Assembly: GCA_040081715.1 (NCBI GenBank)
Contig: JBEBFY010000006.1
Location: 134,413 to 198,412, forward strand
From: CANKJK01 sp040081715
GTDB lineage: Bacteria > Acidobacteriota > Vicinamibacteria > Vicinamibacterales > UBA2999
Reading direction: 5' to 3'
DNA: 64,000 bases
The position numbers and the translations under genes are program-made. Every line of letters starts with the position of its first letter. Positions within the stretch are counted from its first letter, which is position 1. Shown one piece after another: positions 45,062 through 56,373 of the stretch. The notes under the pieces are model-generated. The model had not been told where the DNA came from and searched no databases. It saw only the letters and a list, made by a program, of their open reading frames with translations.

Positions 45062-46052
45062 GGGCGCGCACCAGCGTCCGCACGGACTCCACGATGGTGG
45101 CCACCTGCGGCAGCGCGGCGTCCTCCAGGTGCTTCGCGTAGGGGATCGGCACTTCCGCGGTGCACAGGCGCGCCACCGGCCGGTCCAGTTCGTAGAACAC
45201 CTGCTCGTGGATGCGCGCGCTGATTTCGGCCGAGATCCCCCCGCTCCGCCAGCCCTCGTCGACGACCAGGACGCGGTGGGTCCTGGCGATGCTCGCCATG
45301 ATCGTCTGGTCGTCGAGCGGGCGGAGCACCCGCAGGTCGACCACCTCCGCGCTGACACCCTCCTGGGCCAGCGCGGTGGCCGCCTCGAGCGATTTGTGGA
45401 GGCTGGCGCCGTAGGTGAGGATGGTCACGTCGGTGCCGGCGCGACGCACGGCCGCGCGCGTCAGGTCCACCGGCCCGGCGTCGTCGGCCAGGGTCCCTTC
45501 CATGTTGTAGAGCGTCTGATTCTCGAAGATGAGCACCGGGTCCGGGTGCGCCAGTGCGGTGGCCAGCATCCCGAAGCCGTCCTCCAGCGTGGCCGGGGTT
45601 GCGATGGTGATGCCGGGGATGTGCGCGAACCACCCCTCGAGGCTGTGCGAGTGCTGTGCAGCCAGTTGTTTGCCTCCGCCGGTGGCCATGCGGATCACGA
45701 GGGGCACGTTGAACTGACCGCCGGACATGTGCAGGAGCGTGGCGGCCGTGTTCATGATCTGGTCCAAGGCGAGCAGGCTGAAGTTGCCCGTCATGATCTC
45801 GACGATCGGCCGCATGCCCCCGAGCGAGGCGCCGATGCCGGCACCCGTGAACGCGGACTCCGAGAGCGGCGTATCCCTGATGCGTGCAGGGCCGAACTCG
45901 GCCAGCAGTCCGCGGCTCACGGCGAAGCAGCCGCCGTAGTGGCCGACATCCTCGCCCATGAGGAACACGCGCGGGTCCCGCTGAAGGGCCTGCCGGAGAC
46001 CTTCCCGGACCGCATCCCGGTAGGTCATGGTGCGGACCCCTGCCGGAGTCAT
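45054..46052 (-). CDS. 2-oxoacid dehydrogenase E1 component, beta subunit
   Basis: The 332-residue protein has the pyruvate/acetoin dehydrogenase beta features: VFLMGEDVGHYGG, RIRDTPLSESAFTGAGIGAS, QHSHSLEGWFAHIPGI and a C-terminal transketolase domain (LVVDEGWRSGGISAEI). The start at 46052 overlaps the E1-alpha stop (ATGA); an internal ATG at 46028 is an alternative. Substrate preference (pyruvate, acetoin or branched 2-oxoacid) cannot be read safely from the sequence. Confidence 0.92.
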   Translation of the reverse strand: MTPAGVRTMTYRDAVREGLRQALQRDPRVFLMGEDVGHYGGCFAVSRGLLAEFGPARIRDTPLSESAFTGAGIGASLGGMRPIVEIMTGNFSLLALDQIMNTAATLLHMSGGQFNVPLVIRMATGGGKQLAAQHSHSLEGWFAHIPGITIATPATLEDGFGMLATALAHPDPVLIFENQTLYNMEGTLADDAGPVDLTRAAVRRAGTDVTILTYGASLHKSLEAATALAQEGVSAEVVDLRVLRPLDDQTIMASIARTHRVLVVDEGWRSGGISAEISARIHEQVFYELDRPVARLCTAEVPIPYAKHLEDAALPQVATIVESVRTLVRAHA

Positions 46053-47025
46053 GGCCGCACCCCCTCGGACTCGACGAAGCGCATCAGATCGGCGACCGGC
46101 TCCCATGTGCCGGCTTCCGCGAAGGCCACGGCCCCGGCGACCGCGGCGTCCACCTCCTGCTCGACCACCCGCGCATCGTCTGCGGTGAGCACGCCGGCGG
46201 CTTGCATCCGGCCAAGGAACGCCGGAATGGGGTCGCGCGTCTTCCACTCGGCCACTTCCTCCTTCGATCGGTACAGCTCTGCGTCGAACATCGAGTGCGG
46301 TCGGAAGCGGTAGGTCCGGCATTCGAGCAGGAACGGACGGCCCGCGCGCACGGTCGCCACCGCCTCGGCGGCCGCCTCGCTCACGGCCAGCACGTCCATC
46401 CCGTCCACCACCGCGCTCGCCACGTTGTAGCACCGGGCCTTGCCGGCGATGTCGGTCGACGCTTCGCTGATGGCCAGCGCCGTCCCCATCGCGTAGAGGT
46501 TGTTCTCGCAGACGAAGAGGACCGGCAGCTTCCACAGCGCCGCCAGGTTCATCGACTCGTGGAATTCACCCTCGGCGACGGCCCCTTCTCCGAAGAAGCA
46601 GGCCGTGACATTCGGGCGCTGCTGCATCGAGTCAGCCAGGGCCAGCCCCACGGCCAGCGGCATCCCGCCGCCGACAATCGCGTTGCCACCGTAGAAGCGC
46701 GTGCCGGCGTCGAAGATGTGCATCGAGCCGCCGCGACCGCGCGCGCACCCTTCCACCTTGCCGTACATCTCCGCCATGACGGCGCCGGCCGGCACCCCGC
46801 GGGCGAGCGCCTGGCCGTGCTCGCGGTAGGTGGCGACCACGGCATCCTCCGGGCGCAGGTGCTCCATGACGCCCGTGGCGACCGCCTCCTCGCCGATGTA
46901 GAGGTGCATGAAGCCGCGGATCTTCTGCGCGCCGTACACCTCCACGCACTTCTCTTCAAAGCGGCGGATATGCAGCATCTGCCACAGCAGGCGCCGGGCA
47001 CGGTCACGATCGGGGAGGGCGGTCA

Positions 47026-47026
<1 letters not shown>
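46049..47026 (-). CDS. 2-oxoacid dehydrogenase E1 component, alpha subunit
   Basis: The 325-residue protein has the thiamine diphosphate motif GEGAVAEGEFHESMNLAALW through CENNLYAMG, the family start MLHIRRFEEKCVEVYGAQKI and RGRGGSMHIFD. Pyruvate dehydrogenase alpha subunits carry the same blocks, including YRFRPHSMFDAELYRSKEEV. It starts inside the stop of the acyl-CoA ligase gene (TGATG). With E1-beta and E2 it forms the E1/E2 part of a complex; E3 must come from elsewhere. Confidence 0.92.
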
Positions 47027-48807
<1,781 letters not shown>

Positions 48808-48896
48808 CTACCAGGTCCCGCACTGGTCCTACAATCGACGTGCGTGCACAATTCGAGCCCACTCGACATCCCGGCAGATTCTGCGGTCAGCGCGCC

Positions 48897-49835
48897 ATGA
48901 ATGGACCCACGCATGTGGTTGGCCACCGGCATCCCGACACGGACTCGGTGTGCTCGGCCATCGCTTACGCGCACCTGAAAGCCCTGCTCGGCGACAGTCA
49001 CGTGTGGCCCGCGCGGGCCGGTGCACTGAACGACGAAACCCGCTACGTCCTGACACGGTTCGCGCTGCCCGAGCCGGAGCTGCTCACCTCCGGCACCGGC
49101 CGGCGGCTGATTCTGGTGGACCACAACGAAGTGGCGCAGGCGGTCAACGACATCGAGCACGCCACGATCCTGGAAGTGTGGGAACACCATCGCGTGGGCG
49201 ATCTGCACGTGCCCCAGCCAATCGTCTTCCACTGCGAGCCCGTGGGGGCCACCGCCACCCTCATCGCGGAGCAGTACTTCCTGCGCGACCTCGTGCCGCC
49301 GCCGCCCATCGCTGGGGCGCTGCTGGCCGCCATCCTGTCCGACACGCTGGTGTTCGCCTCGCCCTCCTGTGTCGAGAAGGACCGTGACATGGCCCGGCGG
49401 CTCGAAGCGGTGGCGGGCGTTGATGCCGCCACGCTGGGTCGGGATCTGATGGTGGCCCGCGGCGCGGTTGGAGGGCGTTCGGCCGCGGACCTCATCGACG
49501 CGGACTTCAAGACCTTCGAGATGGCCGGCCATTCCGTCGGCATCGCCCAGATTGAAACGACCGACGCGGCTTCTATTCTGGCGCGCCAGCCGGAGTTCAT
49601 GGAGGAACTTCGGCGTCTCCGGGCGGAGCAGCGCCTGGTGCTGCTCGTGCTGCTGGTGACGGACATCGCGAGGAAGGGCAGCCACATCTGGGCTGTCGGG
49701 GACCAGTTGGATGCCGTCGAACGGGCACTGGGCGTCCGGCTCGCCAACGGTGCCGCCTATCTCGACGGCTGCATGTCGCGGAAGAAGCAGGTGGTGCCGC
49801 CTCTTGAACGCACGCTGGCCGGGACGGCCGGCTGA
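48897..49835 (+). CDS. ppaC: Manganese-dependent inorganic pyrophosphatase
   Basis: The 312-residue enzyme is a family II pyrophosphatase of the DHH superfamily: HVVGHRHPDTDSVCSAIAYA, LILVDHNEVAQ, AAILSDTLVFASP and the C-terminal SRKKQVVPPLE. It splits pyrophosphate to phosphate with Mn2+ in the cytoplasm. It is divergent from the AMP-forming ligase, whose reaction makes pyrophosphate. Its stop is directly followed by the stop of the convergent nitrilase-GNAT gene, with no base between. Confidence 0.93.
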   Translation: MNGPTHVVGHRHPDTDSVCSAIAYAHLKALLGDSHVWPARAGALNDETRYVLTRFALPEPELLTSGTGRRLILVDHNEVAQAVNDIEHATILEVWEHHRVGDLHVPQPIVFHCEPVGATATLIAEQYFLRDLVPPPPIAGALLAAILSDTLVFASPSCVEKDRDMARRLEAVAGVDAATLGRDLMVARGAVGGRSAADLIDADFKTFEMAGHSVGIAQIETTDAASILARQPEFMEELRRLRAEQRLVLLVLLVTDIARKGSHIWAVGDQLDAVERALGVRLANGAAYLDGCMSRKKQVVPPLERTLAGTAG

Positions 49836-51401
49836 TTACGAGATCGGCGCCTGGACCACGCCGGCGGCCTCCGGGTTCAGCCATTCGATCACCGCCGCAT
49901 TGCCCAGGCTTTCCGCGTCCACCTCGAGGTAGTGCCGCACGACACCCACCACCCTGAAGCCCTGTTTAAGCTGGAAGGCGAGCGTCGGGTCTGTGATGGT
50001 CCCCTTCATCGCGGCGTCCACGTATTCCTGCGGACTCATCGTGGCGGCATACCGGTGGTAGCCGCGCAGGCGCCCACCGGCCCGGATGCGAAGCAGGCCG
50101 AGGTGTTCGACCAGCTCCCGCCTCGCCTCGTACAGGCGGCCCGCAATGCCCCGCCGGCGCACCGACGGGTGCACCATGATTTCGGCGGCGTAGAGCGTCC
50201 GGCCCCGGACCGGGTCATGGTTCTCGAAGGTGCCCCCTGCCGTGAAGTCCTTCCAGTTTGTCTCCATGTCGTAGTCGTCCCACGGCACGACGAGCGAGGC
50301 CGCCATGCCGACGACACGGCCGCTCGCGCGGTCAACGGCGACGAACTGCCCTTCGGGGAAGACCCGCTGGTGCGCCAGGAGCTGCTCCTCGGTCCAGGGC
50401 GCATCGTTCGGGTAGCAGATGCGGCAGAGTTCGATGATTGCCAGGATGTCGTTGCGCCTCGTGTGCCGGACCAGGACATCGGTGCCCACGCGGCTCAACT
50501 CGACGACGCTCACGGAGGCGGCGATTTCGGCTGAGCGCTGGCTGTCGACGAGCGGCAGGACCGTGCCGAGTGTGCGGGTGTCGAGAATCGTGCGCAGATT
50601 GAGCTCGCCCACCACCACCATCTCCTGGTTGGGATTCCCTTCGGCGAGCACGCCGTCGCGTGAGAACGTGAAGTCGCTCGGCGTGAGGATGGACGCCTGC
50701 CCATAATTCAGCGAGACGGCGGGAATCATCGGGAGCGAGCCTACGGTGCAGGCGTGGACCACGTACATCTGGTTCTCGATGGCGCGCGCCTGGGCGCAGT
50801 AGCGCACGCGGAGGAACCCCTGCCGATCGTCGGTGCAGCTCGGGACAACGAGAATGTGGGCCTGCGCCGTCGCGGCGGCCCTGACGATCTCGGGAAACTC
50901 GACGTCGTAGCAGATGGCGACCGCGATGCGGCCGAAGGCGGTGTCGAACACCCGCAACGTCGATCGCGGGGAGATCTTCCACTCCTCCTCCTCGAACCGC
51001 GTCATATGGAGCTTGCCCTGCGAGCCCATCGTGCCGTCAGGGCCGAAGACAAAGCACTCGTTGTAGACGGCGTCGGATCCGGGATCCATGACGGGGATCG
51101 TTCCTGCCACGATGTGGATGCCGTTCTTCCTGGCGAGCCGGCCCATCAGCTCGATGAAGCGCGGTGCGTGACTCGCAAGTTCGCGGACCTGCTCGCGGAT
51201 GGGGCGGCGCACGTCGCCGAGCGTCAGGAGCTGGAGGGTGAAGTACTCCGGGAACACGACGAGCTGGCACCGGTAGTCGGCGGAGGTGTCCACGAGGCCT
51301 TCGACCTGGGCCTCGAAGTCCTCGAAGGCCCGCACCGGACGGATGAAGTACTGCAGTGCGGCGACGCGAATGCGCCCGCCGAATGCCTCGGTGGCTGCCA
51401 T
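49836..51401 (-). CDS. Carbon-nitrogen hydrolase fused to GNAT acetyltransferase
   Basis: The 521-residue protein has a nitrilase-type hydrolase at residues 1-290 with Glu in LVVFPEYFTLQ, Lys in SQGKLHMTRF and Cys in VAICYDVEFPEI, and a GNAT domain at about 315-510 (LYAAEIMVHPSVRRRGIAGR, the acetyl-CoA loop). The hydrolase would cleave an amide and the GNAT could acetylate an amine. As I recall, related two-domain proteins usually have GNAT first; here the order is reversed. Substrate unknown. Confidence 0.88.
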   Translation of the reverse strand: MAATEAFGGRIRVAALQYFIRPVRAFEDFEAQVEGLVDTSADYRCQLVVFPEYFTLQLLTLGDVRRPIREQVRELASHAPRFIELMGRLARKNGIHIVAGTIPVMDPGSDAVYNECFVFGPDGTMGSQGKLHMTRFEEEEWKISPRSTLRVFDTAFGRIAVAICYDVEFPEIVRAAATAQAHILVVPSCTDDRQGFLRVRYCAQARAIENQMYVVHACTVGSLPMIPAVSLNYGQASILTPSDFTFSRDGVLAEGNPNQEMVVVGELNLRTILDTRTLGTVLPLVDSQRSAEIAASVSVVELSRVGTDVLVRHTRRNDILAIIELCRICYPNDAPWTEEQLLAHQRVFPEGQFVAVDRASGRVVGMAASLVVPWDDYDMETNWKDFTAGGTFENHDPVRGRTLYAAEIMVHPSVRRRGIAGRLYEARRELVEHLGLLRIRAGGRLRGYHRYAATMSPQEYVDAAMKGTITDPTLAFQLKQGFRVVGVVRHYLEVDAESLGNAAVIEWLNPEAAGVVQAPIS

Positions 51402-51580
51402 GGTGTGGCTGCCATCCTATAGCAGCCCCAGCCGTTCTCATGTAGCGGAGGGGACGTCCGCTGGCCCGGAGTCTGCAGGACCTCACTGTAGCCGCTGAAT
51501 AGGCGGGGAATCTGCGGAATACCCGACAGTGACGGGAGATTTCTCCGCACTCCACATGTGCGGCACCAGACGGGCGTGTG

Positions 51581-52921
51581 ATGAAACGGCATCGTGTCTC
51601 GGTGACTGGCCTGATCGCGCTAATGGCAGCGGCCGGGCTCACGCTCGGGCAGACGCCGCCCCCCTCGGGCCTCCTGTGGGTCGATGCGGCCGGTCGTCCG
51701 GGTCACCACGCGCGACAGGCCCTGCAGGTCCTGGACGAGGCGGCTGCCGATGCCCTGGACCCCGCCGACTACGAAAGCTCGCGGCTTCGTCAACTCGCGG
51801 AGGAGCTCGCCGGACCCCAAGCGCCGACCGTCGAGGCTGCAGCGCGATTCGATGCCGCCCTGACGGCTGCGATTGAGCGCTACCTTCAGCACCTGCGCTA
51901 TGGCCGCGTCGACCCTCGGGCCCTGGGATTATTTCTGCCTCCCCGAACCGACCGCGACGACATCCCGGCGATGCTTCGCGAACACCTCGAACGCGATCGC
52001 CTCGTCGAGCTGGTCGAGCGCATGAGGCCCCCATTCGCGGAATACGGCGCGCTTCGAGACGCCTTGCCTCGCTACCGCGCGCTCACCTCCGCAGCCGCAG
52101 GAGGACCGCCACCGCCTTCAGCGGCGCTGCAGGTCCGGAAGATCGAGCTGGCCATGGAGCGTCTGCGGTGGCTGCCAGACCTGGGCGACGGTCGCCTGAT
52201 CATGCTCAACATCCCGACGTTCACGATCCACGCCTGGGACCACGCGCTGAAGGGCGCCCCCGCCCTCACGATGAGGGCGATCGTCGGGCGCGCGGCCGTC
52301 AGCCAGACGCCGGTCTTCAGCAAGACCATGGAGGCGGTGATCTTCAGGCCGTACTGGAACGTGCCGCCGTCCATCCTGCATAAGGAGATCCTTCCCGTCC
52401 TCCGGAAGGATCGCGACTACCTTCGCCGCGAGGATATGGAGATCGTACGTGGTGCGGGAGACGACGCGGTGCCGGTCGAGGCGACGCCGGAGCAGCTCAT
52501 GCTGCTGGAGCAAGGAGCGCTGCGCCTGCGGCAAAGGCCAGGTCCGAAGAACGCGCTCGGGCTCGTCAAGTTCGTCTTTCCCAACGAGGAACAGGTGTAC
52601 CTGCACGGCACTCCAGCGCCACGGCTCTTTGCCAGGGACCGTCGTGATCTCAGTCACGGGTGCGTGCGCGTGGAGAACCCCGCCGGTCTGGCTGAATGGG
52701 TACTCACGGGTGAGCCCGGGTGGGGCCGTGAGCGGATCCGTGCGGCGATGGCAGACGGAGCGAGCGTGTCACGGCAGGTCCGGTTGAAACAGCCGGTGCC
52801 GGTGATGCTGTTCTACACGACCGCCACGGTCTCGGCCGGGAACGGCGAGGTGCACTTCGCCGACGACATCTACAAGCTCGACGCGGCGCTCGACGCGGCG
52901 CTGACGCGTGCTCGCAGGTAG
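51581..52921 (+). CDS. YcbB-type L,D-transpeptidase
   Basis: The 446-residue exported protein has a helical scaffold domain with LDEAAADALDPADYESSRLR (residues about 48-67) and an L,D-transpeptidase catalytic domain with YLHGTPAPRLFARDRRDLSH leading into the SHGCVRV motif (His, Cys, Arg) near residue 358. Such enzymes make 3-3 crosslinks in peptidoglycan or attach proteins to it. It faces a YcbK-like peptidase gene 7 bases away; ycbB and ycbK are also neighbours in E. coli, though there in tandem. Confidence 0.9.
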   Translation: MKRHRVSVTGLIALMAAAGLTLGQTPPPSGLLWVDAAGRPGHHARQALQVLDEAAADALDPADYESSRLRQLAEELAGPQAPTVEAAARFDAALTAAIERYLQHLRYGRVDPRALGLFLPPRTDRDDIPAMLREHLERDRLVELVERMRPPFAEYGALRDALPRYRALTSAAAGGPPPPSAALQVRKIELAMERLRWLPDLGDGRLIMLNIPTFTIHAWDHALKGAPALTMRAIVGRAAVSQTPVFSKTMEAVIFRPYWNVPPSILHKEILPVLRKDRDYLRREDMEIVRGAGDDAVPVEATPEQLMLLEQGALRLRQRPGPKNALGLVKFVFPNEEQVYLHGTPAPRLFARDRRDLSHGCVRVENPAGLAEWVLTGEPGWGRERIRAAMADGASVSRQVRLKQPVPVMLFYTTATVSAGNGEVHFADDIYKLDAALDAALTRARR

Positions 52922-52928
52922 CGGCGAC

Positions 52929-53480
52929 CTACCAGGTCCGTACGCGGCCGGTATCGACGTGCACGAAGTTGGAGGCGGGATAGAAGCCCACGCCTCCGCG
53001 ATGGATCGACAACGCGGCCGCCCGGACCTTGGGCAGCGGCACATCCGCCAGTCGAATATCGATTGCCTGTCCCTGCATATGCAAACTGTGGGATGCCACG
53101 CCCTCGCTGTGCTGCCGGAGCATCTGGTTCGTGGCTGGAGAGCGATAACCGGAGATCACCTGGAAGGGCCTGCGGCTTTCCGTCACCGCACTCAGGTCGT
53201 GGAGCAGGTCGAGCAGCCGCTCGTCGATCGCATGCTCGTCGCCGGTACGAAAGTCCCGCAGCAGGTGATTGACTGATCCCAGCGCGTCCGGGAGATACCT
53301 ACCGCCGCGGAAATACTCGACCCCGAGTCGCTCGCCGGTGTGCAGATGCTCGAAGCTGAGGACGCGAGGCTCGGCCGCTGCGGCGTGCATCAGCTGAGGC
53401 ATAACGAGCACAGGTGCTGCTGATGCAAGCGTGGCAACGAACCGGCGGCGGGACAGGAGGCTCACAGGCAGAAGCCCCAT
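52929..53480 (-). CDS. YcbK-like DUF882 peptidase M15 family protein
   Basis: The 183-residue protein has a Tat-like signal (LSRRRFVATLASAAPVLVMP) and the DUF882/M15 fold: FQVISGYRSPATNQMLR, SHSLHMQGQAIDIR (zinc His and Asp) and the C-terminal NFVHVDTGRVRTW (zinc His). These are murein endopeptidases or carboxypeptidases in the periplasm. It is convergent with the L,D-transpeptidase, supporting a cell-wall role. Confidence 0.9.
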   Translation of the reverse strand: MGLLPVSLLSRRRFVATLASAAPVLVMPQLMHAAAAEPRVLSFEHLHTGERLGVEYFRGGRYLPDALGSVNHLLRDFRTGDEHAIDERLLDLLHDLSAVTESRRPFQVISGYRSPATNQMLRQHSEGVASHSLHMQGQAIDIRLADVPLPKVRAAALSIHRGGVGFYPASNFVHVDTGRVRTW

Positions 53481-53549
53481 TGTCGGAAGTCCGCCTACGG
53501 ACTGTCAACTCAACCGTACGCGTGGCTCGGCCGCGGCCTCCTCGACCCT

Positions 53550-54281
53550 CTACTCGACAGGACCGACAATCACGAGGTTGAGCACGGTGGCGTCGAAGGT
53601 GAAATTCCCGCGCGCGTCCACGACGAAGTCCAGGAAGTCCCCTTCCGATACGACGACGCTGATTCTGAAGCCGTTGCCCGCTGGAAAGAGACCGGGCTGC
53701 GCCGAGTCAACGGTCCCGCTCATGAGCGTGACGGACTGCGAGGCGGTCCGATGATCCACTGACCAGGCGACGCCGTCGCCTCCGTTGGGGTCTCCGTCGA
53801 AGAACTCGCCAACGACGTTGACGGTCCCGCTGACAGGGCTTCTCCACCCAAGAATCGCCAGTTCACCGGCGTTGCCTGGATGCAGCTCGGCGAACTGATT
53901 CACGACGCCGACCAGGGGCGCTGGGAACGTGCCACCTGGCGCAGGGGTCGTCCAGGCTTCGCGGCCATGGCCCCTCACTTCGTACTGCGGCAACAAACCG
54001 TAAGTGGCTGGATCGTGAGCCGGCCCCGTACTCGACAAGAAGTGCCACACGTTAAGAAAGCCGTTGCGATCTGGGTTCGGGTTCTCCTCGTTTGGGGAGA
54101 GCGCGAAGTCCTCGCGAGCGTTCCAGGCTAGGACGGTACCGCTGCGGACAAGGTTCTGGCACGCGCCCTGTGAGGGGAACCCGAGGGCCTGCCACGTGCC
54201 ATCCTTGCAGGTGCGCTTCTGAGCCTGGGCGGAAGCGAGAGCAGGGGCGAGCAGGAGAATGGCCAGGATGGAGCGCTTCAT
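53550..54281 (-). CDS. Secreted protein of unknown function
   Basis: I do not recognise this gene. The protein of about 243 residues has a clear signal peptide (MKRSILAILLLAPALASA), two cysteines early on (KRTCKDGTWQALGFPSQGAC), and a beta-rich C-terminal part with SGTVNVVGEFFDGDPNGGDG and FDATVLNLVIVGPVE, resembling the lectin-like sandwich domains of some exported proteins. AAGGAAAAGG directly precedes the ATG and decides the start. It stands alone between the YcbK-like gene and the Fic gene. Confidence 0.7.
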   Translation of the reverse strand: MKRSILAILLLAPALASAQAQKRTCKDGTWQALGFPSQGACQNLVRSGTVLAWNAREDFALSPNEENPNPDRNGFLNVWHFLSSTGPAHDPATYGLLPQYEVRGHGREAWTTPAPGGTFPAPLVGVVNQFAELHPGNAGELAILGWRSPVSGTVNVVGEFFDGDPNGGDGVAWSVDHRTASQSVTLMSGTVDSAQPGLFPAGNGFRISVVVSEGDFLDFVVDARGNFTFDATVLNLVIVGPVE

Positions 54282-54521
54282 CCTTTTCCTTTCCGTCGGA
54301 AGGCGCAACGAATCGATAGACAACTGGTCTTGCAATGGCGGCACGCGTCGATTTTACAGGTACCGCACCTCCTTGGTTCACCACGACGGAGCGAAGTCGG
54401 CCCGGGTGATGTCGTGGGGCTGCTTCACGAACGCTCCCTCGCAGTGACTTCACGTTCATTTTGGAAAACAGAATGTGAGATCCCGTGAACGAACGGGTCC
54501 CGGGACGGCGGGCGGGAGGTG

Positions 54522-55628
54522 TCAGCCTTCGTTCAGCGAATAGCCCGTGCTGCGCCCGCCGCCCGCGTCCTTCTTCAGCAGGCCCTGGTCTATGAGGCCC
54601 TGAATATCGCGTAGCGCCGTATCGTGCGAGCACTTCGCCAGCGTCGCCCACTTTTGGGTGGTGAGATTGCCGGTGAAGCCATCGAGCAGTCTGTTCAGGA
54701 TGGCGCGCTGGCGCTCGTTGATGGCCAGCCGTGCCGCGCGCTCCCAGAACCGCGCCTTCCGCATCACGGCCGCGAGCGTCGTCTCGGTGCCGTCGAACGC
54801 GCGGCCCAGACAGGCAAGGAACCACTGCAACCACGGCGTGATGTCGAGCGTGCCCTTCTGCGTGTGCTCCAGGATGTCGTAGTAGTCGTTGCGCTCATGC
54901 CGGATCTGGGCCGACATGCTGTAGAAGCGCTGCGCGCTGTTCTCCGAACGCGCGAGCTGCCAATCGGCGATCGCCCGCGCGATGCGGCCATTGCCGTCAT
55001 CGAACGGGTGAATGGCGACGAACCACAGATGGGCGAGCGCCGCCTTGAGCACCGCATCCGTCCGGTCGCGCTCATTTGCCCACGCCAGGAATTGCGCCAT
55101 CTCATTCGGAAGCAGCGGCGCTGCCGGTGCCTCGTAGTGCACCTTCTCCCTGCCGAGCGGGCCAGACACCACCTGCATCGGGCCGCTCGCATCGTCGCGC
55201 CACGCGCCGACGATGATCTTGCGCATGCCGATGCGGCCCGTGGGGAACAGGGCCGCGTGCCAGCCGAAGAGCCGGTCGGCGGTGAGCGGTGCGGCGAAGC
55301 GCTGCGTGGCGTCGAGCATCATCTCCACCACGCCCTCCACCTGCCGGTCCGCGGGCTCGGTGCCGCTGGTATCCAGACCCAGGCGTCGGGCAATCGACGA
55401 GCGCACCTGGTCGGGGTTGAGGTGTTCGCCCTCGATCTCGCTGGACTTGAGCACATCCAGCGTCAGCGTCTCGAGCTCGGCCTCCTTCTGGAGCGCGAAG
55501 CCCAACCCCTCCATCCGGCCGAGCAACCGGCCCTGCCGGTGCCGGATTTCAGCCAGAGGCGCGGCAAGGGCCTCGCGGTCCCAGTGGAACCGCGGCCAGT
55601 CCGGCAGCTGATGTATGTAGAGGGTCAT
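54522..55628 (-). CDS. Fic family protein with DUF4172 N-terminus
   Basis: The 368-residue protein has an N-terminal DUF4172 segment (WPRFHWDREALAAPLAEIRH), an inhibitory-helix motif SSEIEGE near residue 62, the Fic catalytic motif HPFDDGNGRIARAI near 214 and a C-terminal winged-helix (TTQKWATLAKCSHDTALRDI). Fic enzymes transfer AMP or another nucleotide to target proteins; the inhibitory helix in the same chain makes it self-controlled. The winged helix may bind the palindrome just upstream. It lies outside the tRNA-bounded array by about 2 kb. Confidence 0.9.
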   Translation of the reverse strand: MTLYIHQLPDWPRFHWDREALAAPLAEIRHRQGRLLGRMEGLGFALQKEAELETLTLDVLKSSEIEGEHLNPDQVRSSIARRLGLDTSGTEPADRQVEGVVEMMLDATQRFAAPLTADRLFGWHAALFPTGRIGMRKIIVGAWRDDASGPMQVVSGPLGREKVHYEAPAAPLLPNEMAQFLAWANERDRTDAVLKAALAHLWFVAIHPFDDGNGRIARAIADWQLARSENSAQRFYSMSAQIRHERNDYYDILEHTQKGTLDITPWLQWFLACLGRAFDGTETTLAAVMRKARFWERAARLAINERQRAILNRLLDGFTGNLTTQKWATLAKCSHDTALRDIQGLIDQGLLKKDAGGGRSTGYSLNEG

Positions 55629-55629
55629 T

Positions 55630-55708
55630 CAACGCACCAAATGCGTAGATTGTCGGCCTTAATCGACGCACAGTCAACGTCAATCTACGCGTTATATGCG
55701 TAGATTGA
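55630..55708 (-). promoter_or_regulatory. Palindromic operator/promoter of the Fic gene
   Basis: TCAATCTACGC (55680-55690) and GCGTAGATTGA (55698-55708) form a perfect 11-bp inverted repeat around GTTATAT. A third arm, ATGCGTAGATTG, lies at 55641-55652 close to the start codon. On the minus strand TATAAC (55696-55691) inside the palindrome could be a -10 element, so a bound repressor would block transcription. The Fic protein's own C-terminal winged helix is the obvious candidate repressor. Confidence 0.65.
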
Positions 55709-55912
55709 GGCTGGTATTCGACGCATGAACGTGCGCGCAAACGGCGTCACCGACCTGGACACATAGAGCCCGAGCGCTCCGGAGTCGGTCGGCGGGAAGC
55801 TCTACATGCTCACTCTGCCCCGTCAGTCCTGTGGGAGGATAGCCCCGACCCCGAACCTGCTCTTAGGTGGAGGCGGATCACGTTCACCCTTCTGCTGCTC
55901 CTCGTCGTCGTC

Positions 55913-56368
55913 GTGGTCGCCTGGAAGTTCATCGCTCCAGGGGAGCAGTTCCTGCCAGGCTTCGCGCGCCTGCTGGCCGAGCCCTCGATCCAGCACGGGC
56001 CATTCGGCTTCTTTTCGGGCCGGTCCTACGCAACCGGAAGGTTTCACGACCGATCCGTGGCGGTCCGGCTCCAGCTAAAACGAAGCAGATACGGGCAGGG
56101 CTATCTCGTCGTCGTCGTTCGATCCGGCGGCCAACCAACGCTCGACTACGATGGCATCGACGCGCGTACGCGGGACGATGCCGGCCGACGGGCGTTGTTC
56201 TCGATTGCTGCCCACGACCTTGTGCTCAGCGTCGAGGAAGGCTGGCTGAAAGCGCTGTGGAGGCCGCAGGGGTTCGTCATCTTCCCGGGACGTTTCGTCG
56301 AGGAAGAGTGGCGGCAGGTGCTCGACGCGATGCACGTAGTCGCGACATCGCTGGAAGCCGATCGATAA
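55913..56368 (+). CDS. Unknown protein with N-terminal membrane segment
   Basis: The frame from the GTG at 55913 gives 151 residues: VAWKFIAPGEQFLPGFARLL then a mixed alpha/beta part (FFSGRSYATGRFHDRSVAVR, GYLVVVVRSGGQPTLDYDG, FVEEEWRQVLDAMH). The hydrophobic codons directly upstream (TFTLLLLLVVV) show that the real protein starts earlier, but no ATG, GTG or TTG is in frame there. GGAGG at 55869-55873 precedes ATC/ACG codons, so a rare start or a small frame error is possible. No family recognised. Confidence 0.5.
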   Translation: MVAWKFIAPGEQFLPGFARLLAEPSIQHGPFGFFSGRSYATGRFHDRSVAVRLQLKRSRYGQGYLVVVVRSGGQPTLDYDGIDARTRDDAGRRALFSIAAHDLVLSVEEGWLKALWRPQGFVIFPGRFVEEEWRQVLDAMHVVATSLEADR

Positions 56369-56373
56369 GACGG

